52,501 bases of DNA from an uncultured Porphyromonadaceae bacterium (GCA_947177635.1 CAMWVQ010000011.1:1-52501), one strand, 5' to 3'. Counted from the first letter of the stretch, positions 17,024 to 25,940 are shown. Notes: a model not told the origin generated them from the letters alone. Program-made: numbers and translations.

Positions 17024-17341
17024 ATGGAGATAATCAAGGCAAAACGATTTCTTGTCCGCTCCCTGTTTGACGGGGAGCGGATTTCTCAATTGCGCCTGGT
17101 CGACCTGACCGGTCCGACATTGATTGTGACACCTTTTGAGATGGAAACACCCGCGACGGTCTTCATTGACGCGCGGGTGATATTGTTTGACGGCGAAAAG
17201 GCCTCCCTTGGGGAGATTCCGGATTTCGACCGCCGGTTGTCGATGCTCGCCGAGGGTAAGGCGGCTGAGTCAGGATTGTGCCGTTATATGGCAGAACCGG
17301 GCCGCAGTCCTGTCGGCTCTGTCATTGCCGTGGCATATTGA
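17024..17341 (+). CDS. small conserved-looking protein of unknown function
   Basis: 105 residues from the ATG at 17024 (a TTG two codons upstream is possible). No signal peptide, membrane helix or cysteine pair. The sequence alternates hydrophobic and polar residues (FLVRSLFDGERI, LIVTPFEMETPATVFIDARVILF), suggesting a small beta-rich domain, with a short helical middle (PDFDRRLSMLAEGKA). It follows the Ddl homologue by 38 bp on the same strand with no terminator between, so it is probably the last gene of that transcript. I do not recognise a family. Confidence 0.6.
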   Translation: MEIIKAKRFLVRSLFDGERISQLRLVDLTGPTLIVTPFEMETPATVFIDARVILFDGEKASLGEIPDFDRRLSMLAEGKAAESGLCRYMAEPGRSPVGSVIAVAY

Positions 17342-17374
17342 AACCCACAAGAAAAATAAGGTTGCTGGGTGTTT

Positions 17375-18454
17375 TCACTTACGCTTGGAGGCTCCCACAC
17401 GGAGCATCTCGTCGCGTTTGCGAAGTCCCTCCTGGGCTGCCGACCCTCCGGATGGTGCCGGAGCGGTTTTCGATGGAGCCACACCTTTTGGCTGCATAGC
17501 CTTGTTTCCGGCAGGTGACGGTTTCGCAGGGGGTGCGCTTGTGAGGCCGTGTTGGTTGTGGCCGGGCGTGTTGCGTTTGCCGGGCCTCGTAGAGTCAGGG
17601 ATGGTGTCTTTGGCTGCCTTGGCTGCCGCGATGCTGTCAGGCGTGGAGCTGATGGTGTCTGTGGCAACATCGGTCTTCGGCTTCGGTTTCAGACCGTAGT
17701 TGAATGGCCTCTGTGAGAAATATTTCTTCGAGAGATGGTTGCGCATCCTGACAAGCGAGATGCTGTCTATCCTGACGGTCTCCTTCTCCTCCGGTCGGGC
17801 GATGATGTATCCGGCGATTCTGACGGGTGACAGGGTCGTGTCTACCCTCAGTGAGAGTTCGCCGATACCCTTGTTCTTTCCGGCGGCGAGATTGTAATAT
17901 GAAGAGCCGTCGGCATATTCCACAACCATACGGGCGGTCACGGGATTCTTGGCCGTCGCCATGTTGAACCTGAGGGTGAACACGTCGTGGTTGTGCCAGT
18001 TGGAGTCTGCGGGGATTGAGAATGTGATTAAGCGCGATGCGGAGCGGCGTGAAAATTCAAATCGGCTGCTCATAGGCCAAATATCCACGGAGTCTCCGGC
18101 GACGGCTACTTTCTGGTTCGAGGCGGAAAGAAGTTCTCCCTGGCGTTCATTGAGAATCTTGATTGTCTTTTCGTAGACTTCCATATAGTCCTCGATATGG
18201 TGGCCATACCACCGGTATGAGGAGTCTACCTGCTCGGGGGTGACGCCGTGGGCGGCATAGATGCTCTGTTTGAGGAGCATCTTCGATGAGTCATCGCCAA
18301 ACTCGTGGTGGTTCAGGTCGACAACCGCCTCCCCTATATGGATGTCGGCCATCAGTGAAGCCATTTCGTCGGTGTCAAGCACCATCGTGTTTTTATGGCC
18401 ACACCCGGAAAGGAGCAGGGGTAATACCGCCGTAATATGGAATAGCCGCCTCAT
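17375..18454 (-). CDS. DUF4296 lipoprotein with low-complexity tail
   Basis: 359 residues. The signal peptide ends in a lipobox (LLSGC, Cys18), so it is a lipoprotein. Residues about 27-115 match DUF4296: ADIHIGEAVV, then YAAHGVTPEQVDSSYRWYGHHIEDYMEVYEK. A beta-rich middle (about 125-235) follows. The last 110 residues are Pro/Ala/Lys/Ser/Thr-rich low complexity with repeated DSIAAAK- and APSK-like words. The function of DUF4296 is unknown. Its place directly after lspA (5 bp gap) in the ileS - DksA-like - lspA run is, from memory, conserved in Bacteroidetes. LspA would process this lipoprotein like any other; no specific partnership is shown. Confidence 0.8.
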   Translation of the reverse strand: MRRLFHITAVLPLLLSGCGHKNTMVLDTDEMASLMADIHIGEAVVDLNHHEFGDDSSKMLLKQSIYAAHGVTPEQVDSSYRWYGHHIEDYMEVYEKTIKILNERQGELLSASNQKVAVAGDSVDIWPMSSRFEFSRRSASRLITFSIPADSNWHNHDVFTLRFNMATAKNPVTARMVVEYADGSSYYNLAAGKNKGIGELSLRVDTTLSPVRIAGYIIARPEEKETVRIDSISLVRMRNHLSKKYFSQRPFNYGLKPKPKTDVATDTISSTPDSIAAAKAAKDTIPDSTRPGKRNTPGHNQHGLTSAPPAKPSPAGNKAMQPKGVAPSKTAPAPSGGSAAQEGLRKRDEMLRVGASKRK

Positions 18455-18459
18455 AACTC

Positions 18460-19245
18460 TTACTCTTTCTTGTCGTTTTGACAGTCTTTCCCGGAGGCGT
18501 TGTCTGCCGCTCCCTTGTTGAACATCGGCATTTCACGCAGGAATGGCACTTCGGAAATCTGGCCGGAGTAGAAGATGATGAGCCATATCAGCCCCACCGA
18601 TATGGCTGCATCGGCGAAGTTGAAAACCGGGGAGAAGAACAGGAAGTATTCCCCGCCGACGAACGGCACCCAGGCGGGCCATGTCCAGCTTACGAGGGGG
18701 AAATAAAGCATGTCGACTACTTTCCCGTGGAGGAAAGTGCCGTAGCCTCCCTCGGGGGGGAACATCGTGGCAACATATGGGGGCATCGGATTGTCGAAGA
18801 CAAGTCCGTAGAAGGCGCAGTCGATTATGTTTCCTGCGGCTCCGGCAATAATCAGCGCCAGGCAGGCGAGATAGCCTGTGCGGGCCTGCGGCTTGTTCCG
18901 GATTTTGCAGAGGTAATATATGAGGAAACCCACAGTGACGATGCGGAGCAGTGTCAGGAGCAGCTTGCTCCCTATTTCCCATCCGAAAGCCATCCCGTTG
19001 TTCTGGATGAATGCAATCTGGAACCAGGAGAAAATCTCGTGGCTCTCACCAAGGTAAAAATGGGTCTTTACCCATATCTTCAATGCCTGGTCGATAATCA
19101 GCACCGCCAGGATAATCATCAACGCCATCAGGCCGCGGTCATAAGACTGGCCGCGGCTGATGGGTTTGTCGGTTGTGTTCAGTTCTGACAAGTTAAAACA
19201 GGGGTATTTGTCGTTGGAATCCTTGTTCGGGGCCGTGGCTGGCAC
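18460..19245 (-). CDS. lspA: lipoprotein signal peptidase (signal peptidase II)
   Basis: 261 residues, longer than the usual 160-210. Core: helix 1 LIIDQALKIWVK with the conserved Asp/Lys, the QNNGMAFGW segment, then AGAAGNIIDCAF and FNFADAAISVG, which carry the two catalytic aspartates. It cleaves prolipoproteins before the lipidated cysteine in the inner membrane. There are four membrane helices. An insertion of about 40 residues lies between the catalytic segments (MPPYVATMFPPEGGYGTFLHGK...), a Bacteroidetes trait. The first 39 residues are hydrophilic and could be untranslated if Met40 (codon at 19128) is the real start. Gene order: DksA-like gene 8 bp upstream, DUF4296 5 bp downstream. 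Confidence 0.92.
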   Translation of the reverse strand: MPATAPNKDSNDKYPCFNLSELNTTDKPISRGQSYDRGLMALMIILAVLIIDQALKIWVKTHFYLGESHEIFSWFQIAFIQNNGMAFGWEIGSKLLLTLLRIVTVGFLIYYLCKIRNKPQARTGYLACLALIIAGAAGNIIDCAFYGLVFDNPMPPYVATMFPPEGGYGTFLHGKVVDMLYFPLVSWTWPAWVPFVGGEYFLFFSPVFNFADAAISVGLIWLIIFYSGQISEVPFLREMPMFNKGAADNASGKDCQNDKKE

Positions 19246-19253
19246 GGCCTCCG

Positions 19254-19622
19254 TTATTTCTTGGAATCGACAGAGAGTGTGGCGTGGGGCACAGCGCGGA
19301 GACGTTCCTTCGGAATCAGTTTGCCGGTCTTGCGGTCGATTCCATAGGTCTTGTTCTCAATCCGTACCAGGGCGTTCTGGAGATGGGCGATGAACTGAGC
19401 CTGCCTCTGGGCGAGCCTGCCTGCCTCCTCCTTCCCGAGGGTGGAAGCACCCTCTTCCAGCACCTTGAAGGTGGGGGAGGTGTCGGCGGTGTCGTTTCCG
19501 TCGGAGTTCATGACATCGGCGCGGAGAAGGTCGTATTCCTTGCGGGCTTTCTCGAGCTTCTCCAGGATAAGGACTTTGAATTCCTCAAGTTCCTCGTCGG
19601 TGTAACGGGTTTTCTCACACAT
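19254..19622 (-). CDS. TraR/DksA family protein lacking zinc-finger cysteines
   Basis: 122 residues. The N-terminal helix pair (about 8-90) is Lys/Glu rich and resembles the DksA coiled coil, with an acidic DGNDTADTSP tip that may correspond to the acidic tip residues that reach the RNA polymerase active site. The C-terminal part, TYGIDRKTGKLIPKERLRAVPHAT, is clearly the DksA/TraR zinc-finger segment, but the cysteine position holds Asp. The only Cys in the protein is residue 2, so zinc cannot be bound there in the usual way. It probably still binds RNA polymerase through the secondary channel. It is placed between ileS and lspA, an arrangement I recall from other Bacteroidetes. Confidence 0.85.
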   Translation of the reverse strand: MCEKTRYTDEELEEFKVLILEKLEKARKEYDLLRADVMNSDGNDTADTSPTFKVLEEGASTLGKEEAGRLAQRQAQFIAHLQNALVRIENKTYGIDRKTGKLIPKERLRAVPHATLSVDSKK

Positions 19623-19693
19623 TGCTTATCGTGTATTATGAAATAGTTGAACGTTTTACATGTCGGCTGGGCCGATTATCAGTCTAAACAGAC

Positions 19694-19754
19694 AACATTT
19701 GTGAAATGTTCAAACGGGGCCGGAGGGTATCCCGTGAACGGGAGTACCCTCCGG
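19694..19754. terminator. hairpin region after ileS
   Basis: Stem CCGGAGGGTA (19720-19729) / TACCCTCCGG (19745-19754) with an inner CCCG/CGGG extension. On the minus strand this is followed by a second hairpin, AACATTT/AAATGTT (19694-19710). There is no strong U tract, so it may be a weak or Rho-assisted terminator between ileS and the DksA-like gene. Confidence 0.55.
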
Positions 19755-19765
19755 TATCGGTTGTG

Positions 19766-22700
19766 TCAGGCTTTCTCGATTTTGACTTTCACTTCCGTTC
19801 CGTCGATGTCGAGTACCTCATCCTCTGCGGGATTGTCGACACCGGCGGCTTTCACGTCGGCGGCAAGCACCTGCGAGGCGATGTAATCCTTGAAGTCGGC
19901 GATGGCCCCCTCGGTGAGGGCGTTGGGCTCGACGGTGACGATGATGCGGTCAGTGATGTCGTAGTCGCGGCTCTTGCGGATGTTCTGGATGCGGTTGATG
20001 AGGTCGCGGGCTACACCCTCTTTGCGGAGTTCGTCGGTGATTTCAACCTCAAGCGCCACGGTGACGCTGCCCTCGTTGGCGACAAGCCATCCGGGGATGT
20101 CCTCGGAATGGATGTCAACGTCAGAGAGTTCCACCTTGATTTCCTCGCCGTCGAGGGGGAGGATTATCACCTCCTCACGTTCGAGACGGGCGATTTCCTG
20201 CTGGGTCATCGCGCCAATCAGGGCGGCCACAGCCTTCATCTTCTTGCCGAATTTCGGGCCGAGCTTCTTGAAGTCAGGCTTGATAGACTTGACAAGAACC
20301 CCTTCCTGGTCATCGACAAGTTTCAGCTCCTTGACGTTGACCTCGGAAAGAATCAGCGGGGCCATGGCTTCGAGCTGGCGGCGGCGCTCCTCAGAGTTGA
20401 CGGGAATCATCAGAGACTGGAGGGGCTGGCGAACCTTGATGTTGACTTTGCGGCGCAGAGACAGGACGAGTGAAGTCACGACTTGTGCCAGGTGCATACG
20501 CTCTTCCAAGGCGTGGTCGATTACCGCCTCGTCAGCTACGGGGAAGTCGGCCAGATGCACGGATACTGCCTCTTTCCCCTCCGCAGCCTGTGAGGGCGCG
20601 GTAAGGTCGCGGTAGAGACGGTCTGCGAAGAAGGGCGCATAGGGTGCAAGGAGCCGGGCCACGGTTGTCAGGCAGGTGTGGAGGGTCTGGTATGCCGACA
20701 GCTTGTCGGTGTCGAGACCTCCGCCCCAGAAACGCTTGCGGTTGAGACGCACATACCAGTTGGAGAGGTTGTCGTTTACGAAGTCGTTGATGAGGCGTGC
20801 CGCGCGGGTCGGCTCGTAATCGTCAAGGGCTTCGGTGACATCCTTGACGAGGGTGTTGAGCAGGGAGAGAATCCAGCGGTCGATTTCCGGACGCTCGGCC
20901 AGGGGGACTTGCGGCTCTGCGCCGGTGAATCCGTCTACGTTGGCGTAAAGGGTCAGGAACGAGTAGGTGTTGTAGAGGGTTGAGAAGAGTTTGCGTGAAA
21001 CCTCCTTGATGCCCTCCTCGTTGAACTTGAGGTTGTCCCAGGGGGCGGAGTTGGAAATCATATACCAGCGCACGGCGTCGCTGCCGTATGTCTCGATGGT
21101 CTTGAAGGGATCAACGGCGTTGCCGAGGCGTTTCGACATCTTGTTGCCATCCTTGTCAAGGACGAGGCCGTTTGAGATGACCGCCTTGTAGGATTTGGTG
21201 TCGAACACCATGCCGGCGATGGCGTGGAGGGTGAAGAACCATCCGCGGGTCTGGTCCACACCCTCGGCGATGAAGTCTGCGGGGAAGCAGGCACCCGACT
21301 CCACGGCCTCCTTGTTCTCGAAGGGGTAGTGGACCTGGGCGTAGGGCATCGAACCGGAGTCGAACCAGACGTCGATGAGGTCGGTCTCGCGGTGCATCGG
21401 TTTCCCTGAGGGTGACACAAGCACGATGTCGTCTACATATGGACGGTGAAGGTCGATAAGGTCGTAATTCTCCTTGGAGTAGTCGCCGGGAATGAATCCC
21501 TTGGCCTTGTATGGGTTTTCGCTCATCACTCCCGCCTCGACCGCTTTCTCGATTTCGGCGTAGAGGGTTGCGATTGAGTCTATGCAGATTTCCTCCTTGC
21601 CGTCGGCTGTGCGCCAGATGGGAAGGGGAGTACCCCAGTAACGGGAGCGCGACAGGTTCCAGTCCTGAAGGTTCTCGAGCCATTTGCCGAAACGGCCGGA
21701 GCCGGTTGCGGCAGGCTTCCAGAGGATTTCCTTGTTCAGCTCCATCAGGCGTTCGCGGCAAGCTGTGGTCTTGATGAACCAGCTGTCGAGCGGGTAGTAG
21801 AGGACAGGCTTGTCGGTGCGCCAGCAATGGGGATAGTTGTGGACATGTTTCTCAATCTTGAAGACTTTGTCGTTCTGTTTGAGCCACATGCAGATTTCGA
21901 TGTCGAGGGTCTCGTCATTCTCCCCCTTGGCGGAGTCGTAGGCGTTCTTGACGAATTTGCCCTGCCATGGGGTGTAAGCCTCCACATCCACTTTCTCCTC
22001 TACGAATTTCGGGTCGAGATCCTCAATCAGGAAGAAGCGGCCTCGCAGGTCTACCATCGGGCGCACGTTGCCGTCGCGGTCGATGAGAGTCAGAGGGGGC
22101 ACCCCTGCCTGACGGGAGACACGGAGGTCATCGGCGCCGAAAGTTCCGGCGATATGCACGATACCGGTACCATCCTCTGTTGTCACATAGTCGCCGGGGA
22201 TTACGCGGAATGCGCCCTCTCCGGGATTCATCCAGGGGATGAGCTGCTCGTAGTGGAGGCCGACGAGGTCTTTGCCTTTGACGGTGGCAACAACCTCGAA
22301 GGGAATCAGCTTGGCGCCTTTCTCATAATCGTCGAGCCTGAGGTCGGCGGCCTTCGGGTTGAACATCGAGTTCATAAGGGCCACGGCCACAACCACTGTC
22401 TCCTTCTCTCCGCTGTATGGATTGTAGGTGCGGACAATGTTGTATTCGATTTCCGGGCCTACGGCGAGGGCGGTGTTGGAGGGGAGAGTCCAGGGGGTGG
22501 TGGTCCAGGCGAGGAAATATGGTTTGCCCCATCCCTGCATAACCTCTGTGGGGTCGGTGCAGAGGAACTGGGCCACGCAGGTGGTGTCCTTAACGTCACG
22601 GTAGCATCCGGGCTGGTTCAGCTCGTGTGAGCTGAGGCCGGTTCCGGCGGCGGGTGAATAGGGCTGGATTGTGTATCCCTTGTAGAGGTATCCCTTGTCG

Positions 22701-23200
22701 TAAAGCTGTTTGAGAAGCCACCAGCAGGATTCGATGTAGCTGTTGTGGTAGGTGACATAAGGATTGTCGAGGTCAACCCAATAGCCCATCGAGTTTGTGA
22801 GGGCCGACCACTCCTTGGTGTATTTCATCACCTCGCGGCGGCATGCGGCGTTGTACTCGTCCACCGAGATTTTCTTGCCGATGTCCTCCTTGGTGATGCC
22901 GAGCGACTTCTCAACCCCGAGTTCCACCGGGAGGCCGTGGGTGTCCCATCCTGCCTTGCGGTCAACGCGGAATCCTTTCATCGTCTTGTAACGGCAGAAA
23001 ATGTCCTTGATGGTGCGGGCCATCACATGGTGGATGCCCGGCATGCCGTTTGCAGAGGGAGGTCCCTCGAAGAAGACGAAAGGAGTGGCTCCCTCGCGCA
23101 GCTCAAGGCTGCGGCGGAACAGGTCGTCGGCGTTCCACTGGGCGAGCACCTCCTTGTTGATACTGGAAAGGTTGAAATGGTCGTATTCGGTAAACTTCAT
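19766..23200 (-). CDS. ileS: isoleucyl-tRNA synthetase, IleRS2-like with GIHH signature
   Basis: 1144 residues, about 200 longer than E. coli IleRS and in the range of the eukaryote-like IleRS2 group. It charges tRNA-Ile with isoleucine in the cytoplasm. Class I catalytic motifs: FEGPPSANG precedes GIHH (55-58) where HxGH is expected, and KMSKR is at 687-691 (21128-21142). A large editing domain lies between them (including LAWTTTPWTLPSNTALAVGP), followed by the anticodon-binding helical domain and a long C-terminal region. The GxHH order swaps the first and third residues of the HxGH motif; published work on IleRS2 enzymes links this to extreme mupirocin resistance. All other landmarks look intact. 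It has its own promoter (23268-23299). Confidence 0.97.
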   Translation of the reverse strand: MKFTEYDHFNLSSINKEVLAQWNADDLFRRSLELREGATPFVFFEGPPSANGMPGIHHVMARTIKDIFCRYKTMKGFRVDRKAGWDTHGLPVELGVEKSLGITKEDIGKKISVDEYNAACRREVMKYTKEWSALTNSMGYWVDLDNPYVTYHNSYIESCWWLLKQLYDKGYLYKGYTIQPYSPAAGTGLSSHELNQPGCYRDVKDTTCVAQFLCTDPTEVMQGWGKPYFLAWTTTPWTLPSNTALAVGPEIEYNIVRTYNPYSGEKETVVVAVALMNSMFNPKAADLRLDDYEKGAKLIPFEVVATVKGKDLVGLHYEQLIPWMNPGEGAFRVIPGDYVTTEDGTGIVHIAGTFGADDLRVSRQAGVPPLTLIDRDGNVRPMVDLRGRFFLIEDLDPKFVEEKVDVEAYTPWQGKFVKNAYDSAKGENDETLDIEICMWLKQNDKVFKIEKHVHNYPHCWRTDKPVLYYPLDSWFIKTTACRERLMELNKEILWKPAATGSGRFGKWLENLQDWNLSRSRYWGTPLPIWRTADGKEEICIDSIATLYAEIEKAVEAGVMSENPYKAKGFIPGDYSKENYDLIDLHRPYVDDIVLVSPSGKPMHRETDLIDVWFDSGSMPYAQVHYPFENKEAVESGACFPADFIAEGVDQTRGWFFTLHAIAGMVFDTKSYKAVISNGLVLDKDGNKMSKRLGNAVDPFKTIETYGSDAVRWYMISNSAPWDNLKFNEEGIKEVSRKLFSTLYNTYSFLTLYANVDGFTGAEPQVPLAERPEIDRWILSLLNTLVKDVTEALDDYEPTRAARLINDFVNDNLSNWYVRLNRKRFWGGGLDTDKLSAYQTLHTCLTTVARLLAPYAPFFADRLYRDLTAPSQAAEGKEAVSVHLADFPVADEAVIDHALEERMHLAQVVTSLVLSLRRKVNIKVRQPLQSLMIPVNSEERRRQLEAMAPLILSEVNVKELKLVDDQEGVLVKSIKPDFKKLGPKFGKKMKAVAALIGAMTQQEIARLEREEVIILPLDGEEIKVELSDVDIHSEDIPGWLVANEGSVTVALEVEITDELRKEGVARDLINRIQNIRKSRDYDITDRIIVTVEPNALTEGAIADFKDYIASQVLAADVKAAGVDNPAEDEVLDIDGTEVKVKIEKA

Positions 23201-23267
23201 CTTTACGATTGGTTTTGAATGGGCGATTGTCAGGAACCCTAAAGCTCCTTTTTGGAAAATTCACCCG

Positions 23268-23299
23268 CAAAGTTAGGATTTTTCGTTCAGATATACAAA
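23268..23299 (-). promoter_or_regulatory. promoter for ileS
   Basis: TTTG (23296-23299), 20 bp, TAACTTTG (23268-23275) on the minus strand. Predicted start about 23263, leader about 63 nt. No tRNA-responsive T-box structure was seen in the leader. Confidence 0.72.
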
Positions 23300-23306
23300 T
23301 AAAATA

Positions 23307-23339
23307 GAGGAGGATACCCTAACTCACGGTATCCCCCTC
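23307..23339 (-). terminator. terminator of dnaB
   Basis: GAGG (23307-23310) plus GGATACC (23312-23318), pairing with GGTATCC (23328-23334) plus CCTC (23336-23339), one mismatch, 9-nt loop. On the minus strand a U-rich CTATTTTATTTG follows. It sits about 100 bp beyond the dnaB stop and overlaps the upstream edge of the ileS promoter. Confidence 0.7.
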
Positions 23340-23438
23340 CTTCCTTACTTAGAGTGTGTGTCAACAAAGGCGAAAGGATATGCAAAAGTACGGTAATTTT
23401 CCCGGTTTACGCATATGTCCGGCATTAAAAAATGCAAA

Positions 23439-25001
23439 TCAGAAAGGAACCGGGGCGTCAGACGAGGTGAGGTCTGCGCTGCCGCCCGAGAATGGGGATC
23501 CGCTTCCGTTGATCGGGTCGTCGTCGCCTCCTCCGTTCATACGCGAGGAGACCACGGTCTGGGTCGTGTGGTAATCCTCATCCCAGTTCTGGAATCGGGC
23601 GTATTGGCTGACAAACCTCATCTTTACGTCGTCGACTTTACCCGAACGGTGTTTTGCCACAATGAAGAGGGCCAGCCCGCGTATGTCATTGCCCTCGGCG
23701 TCCTCCCCGCTGTGGAGGTAATATTCCGGACGGTGGATGAAGCAGACGATGTCGGCGTCCTGCTCGATGGCTCCCGACTCGCGGAGGTCGCTCAGCTGGG
23801 GGCGTTTGGAGTTGCTGTCCGTGCCTCGGCTTTCGACCGAACGGTTGAGCTGTGACAGGGCGATTATCGGGATGTTCAGCTCTTTGGCGAGCTGTTTGAG
23901 GTTTCGGGAAATCATTGACACCTCCTGCTCGCGTGAGCCGAACTTCATACCGGAGGCGTTCATCAGCTGGAGGTAGTCGATGATGATGATTTTCACCCCA
24001 TGTTCGCGAACCAGTCGCCTGGCTTTCGTGCGCAGCTCGAAAATCGACAGGGAGGGGGTGTCGTCGATAAACAGGGGGGCGTTGTAGAGGGGCTTCACGC
24101 CGGCCATCAGCTTGTCCCAGTCGTTGGGCAGGAGGCGTCCGCTCTTGATTTTCTCACCCTCCACCTCGCAGGCGTTTGAGATAAGACGGTTGACGAGCTG
24201 GAGGTTGCTCATTTCGAGTGAGAAAATCGCTGTGGGTATATTGAGGTTGACCCCCATGTTCTTCGCCATCGACAGCACGAAAGCTGTCTTACCCATCGCC
24301 GGACGTGCCGCGATGATGATGAGGTCGGAGTTCTGCCATCCCGAGGTAAGCTTGTCGAGCTCGCGGAAGCCGGTCTCAAGACCCGACAGACCCGATTCCC
24401 TGTTCGCGGCGGCTTCTATCTGTTCGAGAGCCTGCTTGATGACGGGGTCAATCTGGGTGACATCTTTTTTCACATTACGCTGCGATATCTCGAAAAGGCG
24501 TCCTTCGGCTTCCTGGAGGAGGTCATCGACATCGTTTGACTCGTCGAAAGCTTTCTCCTCGATTTGCGCGGAGAAGTTGATAAGCTCGCGGGCGAGGTAT
24601 TTCTGGGCCACGATGCGCGCGTGGAACTCCACATGTGCGCCCGAGGCCACCCTCGCGGTTAGTTCGGAGATGGCTGCGGGGCCGCCTACGGCTTTCAGTT
24701 CCCCGTTGGCTCTGAGCCGCTGGGTGACGGTCAGCATGTCTATCGACTGCTGGGACGCCCCGAGCTGCTGTATCGCCTCGTAGATTTTCTGATGCCCCGG
24801 ATCGTAGAAGCATTCCGGTTTCAGTATGTCGCAGACGGTTGTGTAGGCGTCTTTCTCAAGCATCAGGGCGCCCAGGACTGCCTGTTCCACCTCAAGGTCG
24901 CGCGGAGCTATTCGTCCCTCTTTTTCAAGCAACTGCTGTTGCAGCCGTTTGGCGTCGGAATAACTGTTCTTGCGTGGATATTTCGTAGGTTGTTCTGCCA
25001 T
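23439..25001 (-). CDS. dnaB: replicative DNA helicase DnaB
   Basis: 520 residues. The N-terminal helical domain (about 35-140, starting RDLEVEQAVLGALMLE) binds primase. The C-terminal RecA-like ATPase domain has Walker A ARPAMGKTAF, Walker B region KIIIIDYLQLM, and arginine-finger region HRPEYY. A hexameric helicase that unwinds DNA at replication forks. The C-terminal tail is Gly/Asp/Ser rich (MNGGGDDDPINGSGSPF). No intein is present. It begins 28 bp after the zinc metallopeptidase gene; both are probably read from the promoter near 25941, since no -7 box lies in the gap. Confidence 0.97.
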   Translation of the reverse strand: MAEQPTKYPRKNSYSDAKRLQQQLLEKEGRIAPRDLEVEQAVLGALMLEKDAYTTVCDILKPECFYDPGHQKIYEAIQQLGASQQSIDMLTVTQRLRANGELKAVGGPAAISELTARVASGAHVEFHARIVAQKYLARELINFSAQIEEKAFDESNDVDDLLQEAEGRLFEISQRNVKKDVTQIDPVIKQALEQIEAAANRESGLSGLETGFRELDKLTSGWQNSDLIIIAARPAMGKTAFVLSMAKNMGVNLNIPTAIFSLEMSNLQLVNRLISNACEVEGEKIKSGRLLPNDWDKLMAGVKPLYNAPLFIDDTPSLSIFELRTKARRLVREHGVKIIIIDYLQLMNASGMKFGSREQEVSMISRNLKQLAKELNIPIIALSQLNRSVESRGTDSNSKRPQLSDLRESGAIEQDADIVCFIHRPEYYLHSGEDAEGNDIRGLALFIVAKHRSGKVDDVKMRFVSQYARFQNWDEDYHTTQTVVSSRMNGGGDDDPINGSGSPFSGGSADLTSSDAPVPF

Positions 25002-25029
25002 GTTGATGATTGGTGTTTAGCTGGAGGTT

Positions 25030-25902
25030 TCAGAGGCTTTCGTAGGGGATTGAGAAGGAGTCGCCCTGCAACGGGTCTCCTGTCTGAAGCCCCTTTGACA
25101 GCCACGCCACCCGTTGCGAGGAGCGGCCGTGGTTGAAAGAGTCGGGCACTTCCCGGCCTGTCGCTTTTTTCTGGAGATAGTCGTCGCCGATTTTCGAGGC
25201 GGCCTCGATGGCGTTCTCGACATCGCCCGGTTCGAGGGAGCCGAACATCTCGTTGTCGAGATGGGCCCATACCCCGGCGTAGTAGTCGGCCTGGAGTTCA
25301 AGACGCACGCTCATACGGTTTGACTCCTTCTCTGACATCCGCTCCATAGCCCCGTGGGCCTGGTCGAGGGTGCCCAGCAGGTGTTGCACGTGATGACCCA
25401 CCTCGTGGGCGATGACGTAGGCGTAGGCGAAATCACCTCCGGCTCCGATGGATGTCTCCATCTGTTTGAAGAAGTCGAGGTCGATGTAGACAGTCTCGTC
25501 GGCCGAGCAGTAGAATGGCCCGACCTGCGAGGTAGCGTTGCCGCATCCCGACTGTACAGAACCGGTGAACATAACCAGTTTAGGGCAGCGGTATTCTCCC
25601 CATCCCTGGCGGCGGAACTCGGCGGTCCAGACATCCTCTGTGCCTGCGAGCACCTTGGCCGTAAGGTCGGCGAGCCTTTCATCCTCGGCGTCGGGCTGAT
25701 AGGCCGACGTCTGCTCTGTCTGCTGGCCTGCGCCCTGCCGGATGACTGTGCCGATCACATCGCCGATGTCTCCTCCGCTGAGGAGTGTGATTATGCCGGC
25801 AACGATTATGCCGACGATGCCACCGCCGATGCCGACAGCCCGGCCCGATAACCCGCGCCGGTCTGATATGTTGTCGCTTTTGCGCCGTCCGTCAAGTCTC
25901 AT
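25030..25902 (-). CDS. neutral zinc metallopeptidase (YpfJ/KPN_02809 family)
   Basis: 290 residues. A cytoplasmic N-terminal segment rich in Arg/Asp (MRLDGRRKSDNISDRRG) precedes one membrane helix (about 27-48, including GGGIVGIIVAGIITLL). The extracytoplasmic catalytic domain contains the zinc motif HEVGH (VIAHEVGHHVQHLLG) and ends LQTGDPLQGDSFSIPYESL. The N-terminal pattern, the FYCSADETVYIDLDFF segment and the HExxH spacing match the YpfJ family of putative neutral zinc metallopeptidases. Physiological substrate unknown. It is upstream of dnaB in the same direction; no functional link is evident. Confidence 0.9.
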   Translation of the reverse strand: MRLDGRRKSDNISDRRGLSGRAVGIGGGIVGIIVAGIITLLSGGDIGDVIGTVIRQGAGQQTEQTSAYQPDAEDERLADLTAKVLAGTEDVWTAEFRRQGWGEYRCPKLVMFTGSVQSGCGNATSQVGPFYCSADETVYIDLDFFKQMETSIGAGGDFAYAYVIAHEVGHHVQHLLGTLDQAHGAMERMSEKESNRMSVRLELQADYYAGVWAHLDNEMFGSLEPGDVENAIEAASKIGDDYLQKKATGREVPDSFNHGRSSQRVAWLSKGLQTGDPLQGDSFSIPYESL

Positions 25903-25940
25903 CTCTGTTTGTTGTTTAGGTATTACGGATTATTAGCAGA

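Noticed and set aside
19766-23200. Acquired mupA-like mobile mupirocin resistance gene
   Set aside because: The gene sits in an apparently conserved ileS - DksA-like - lspA housekeeping run with no mobile element nearby; it looks native.
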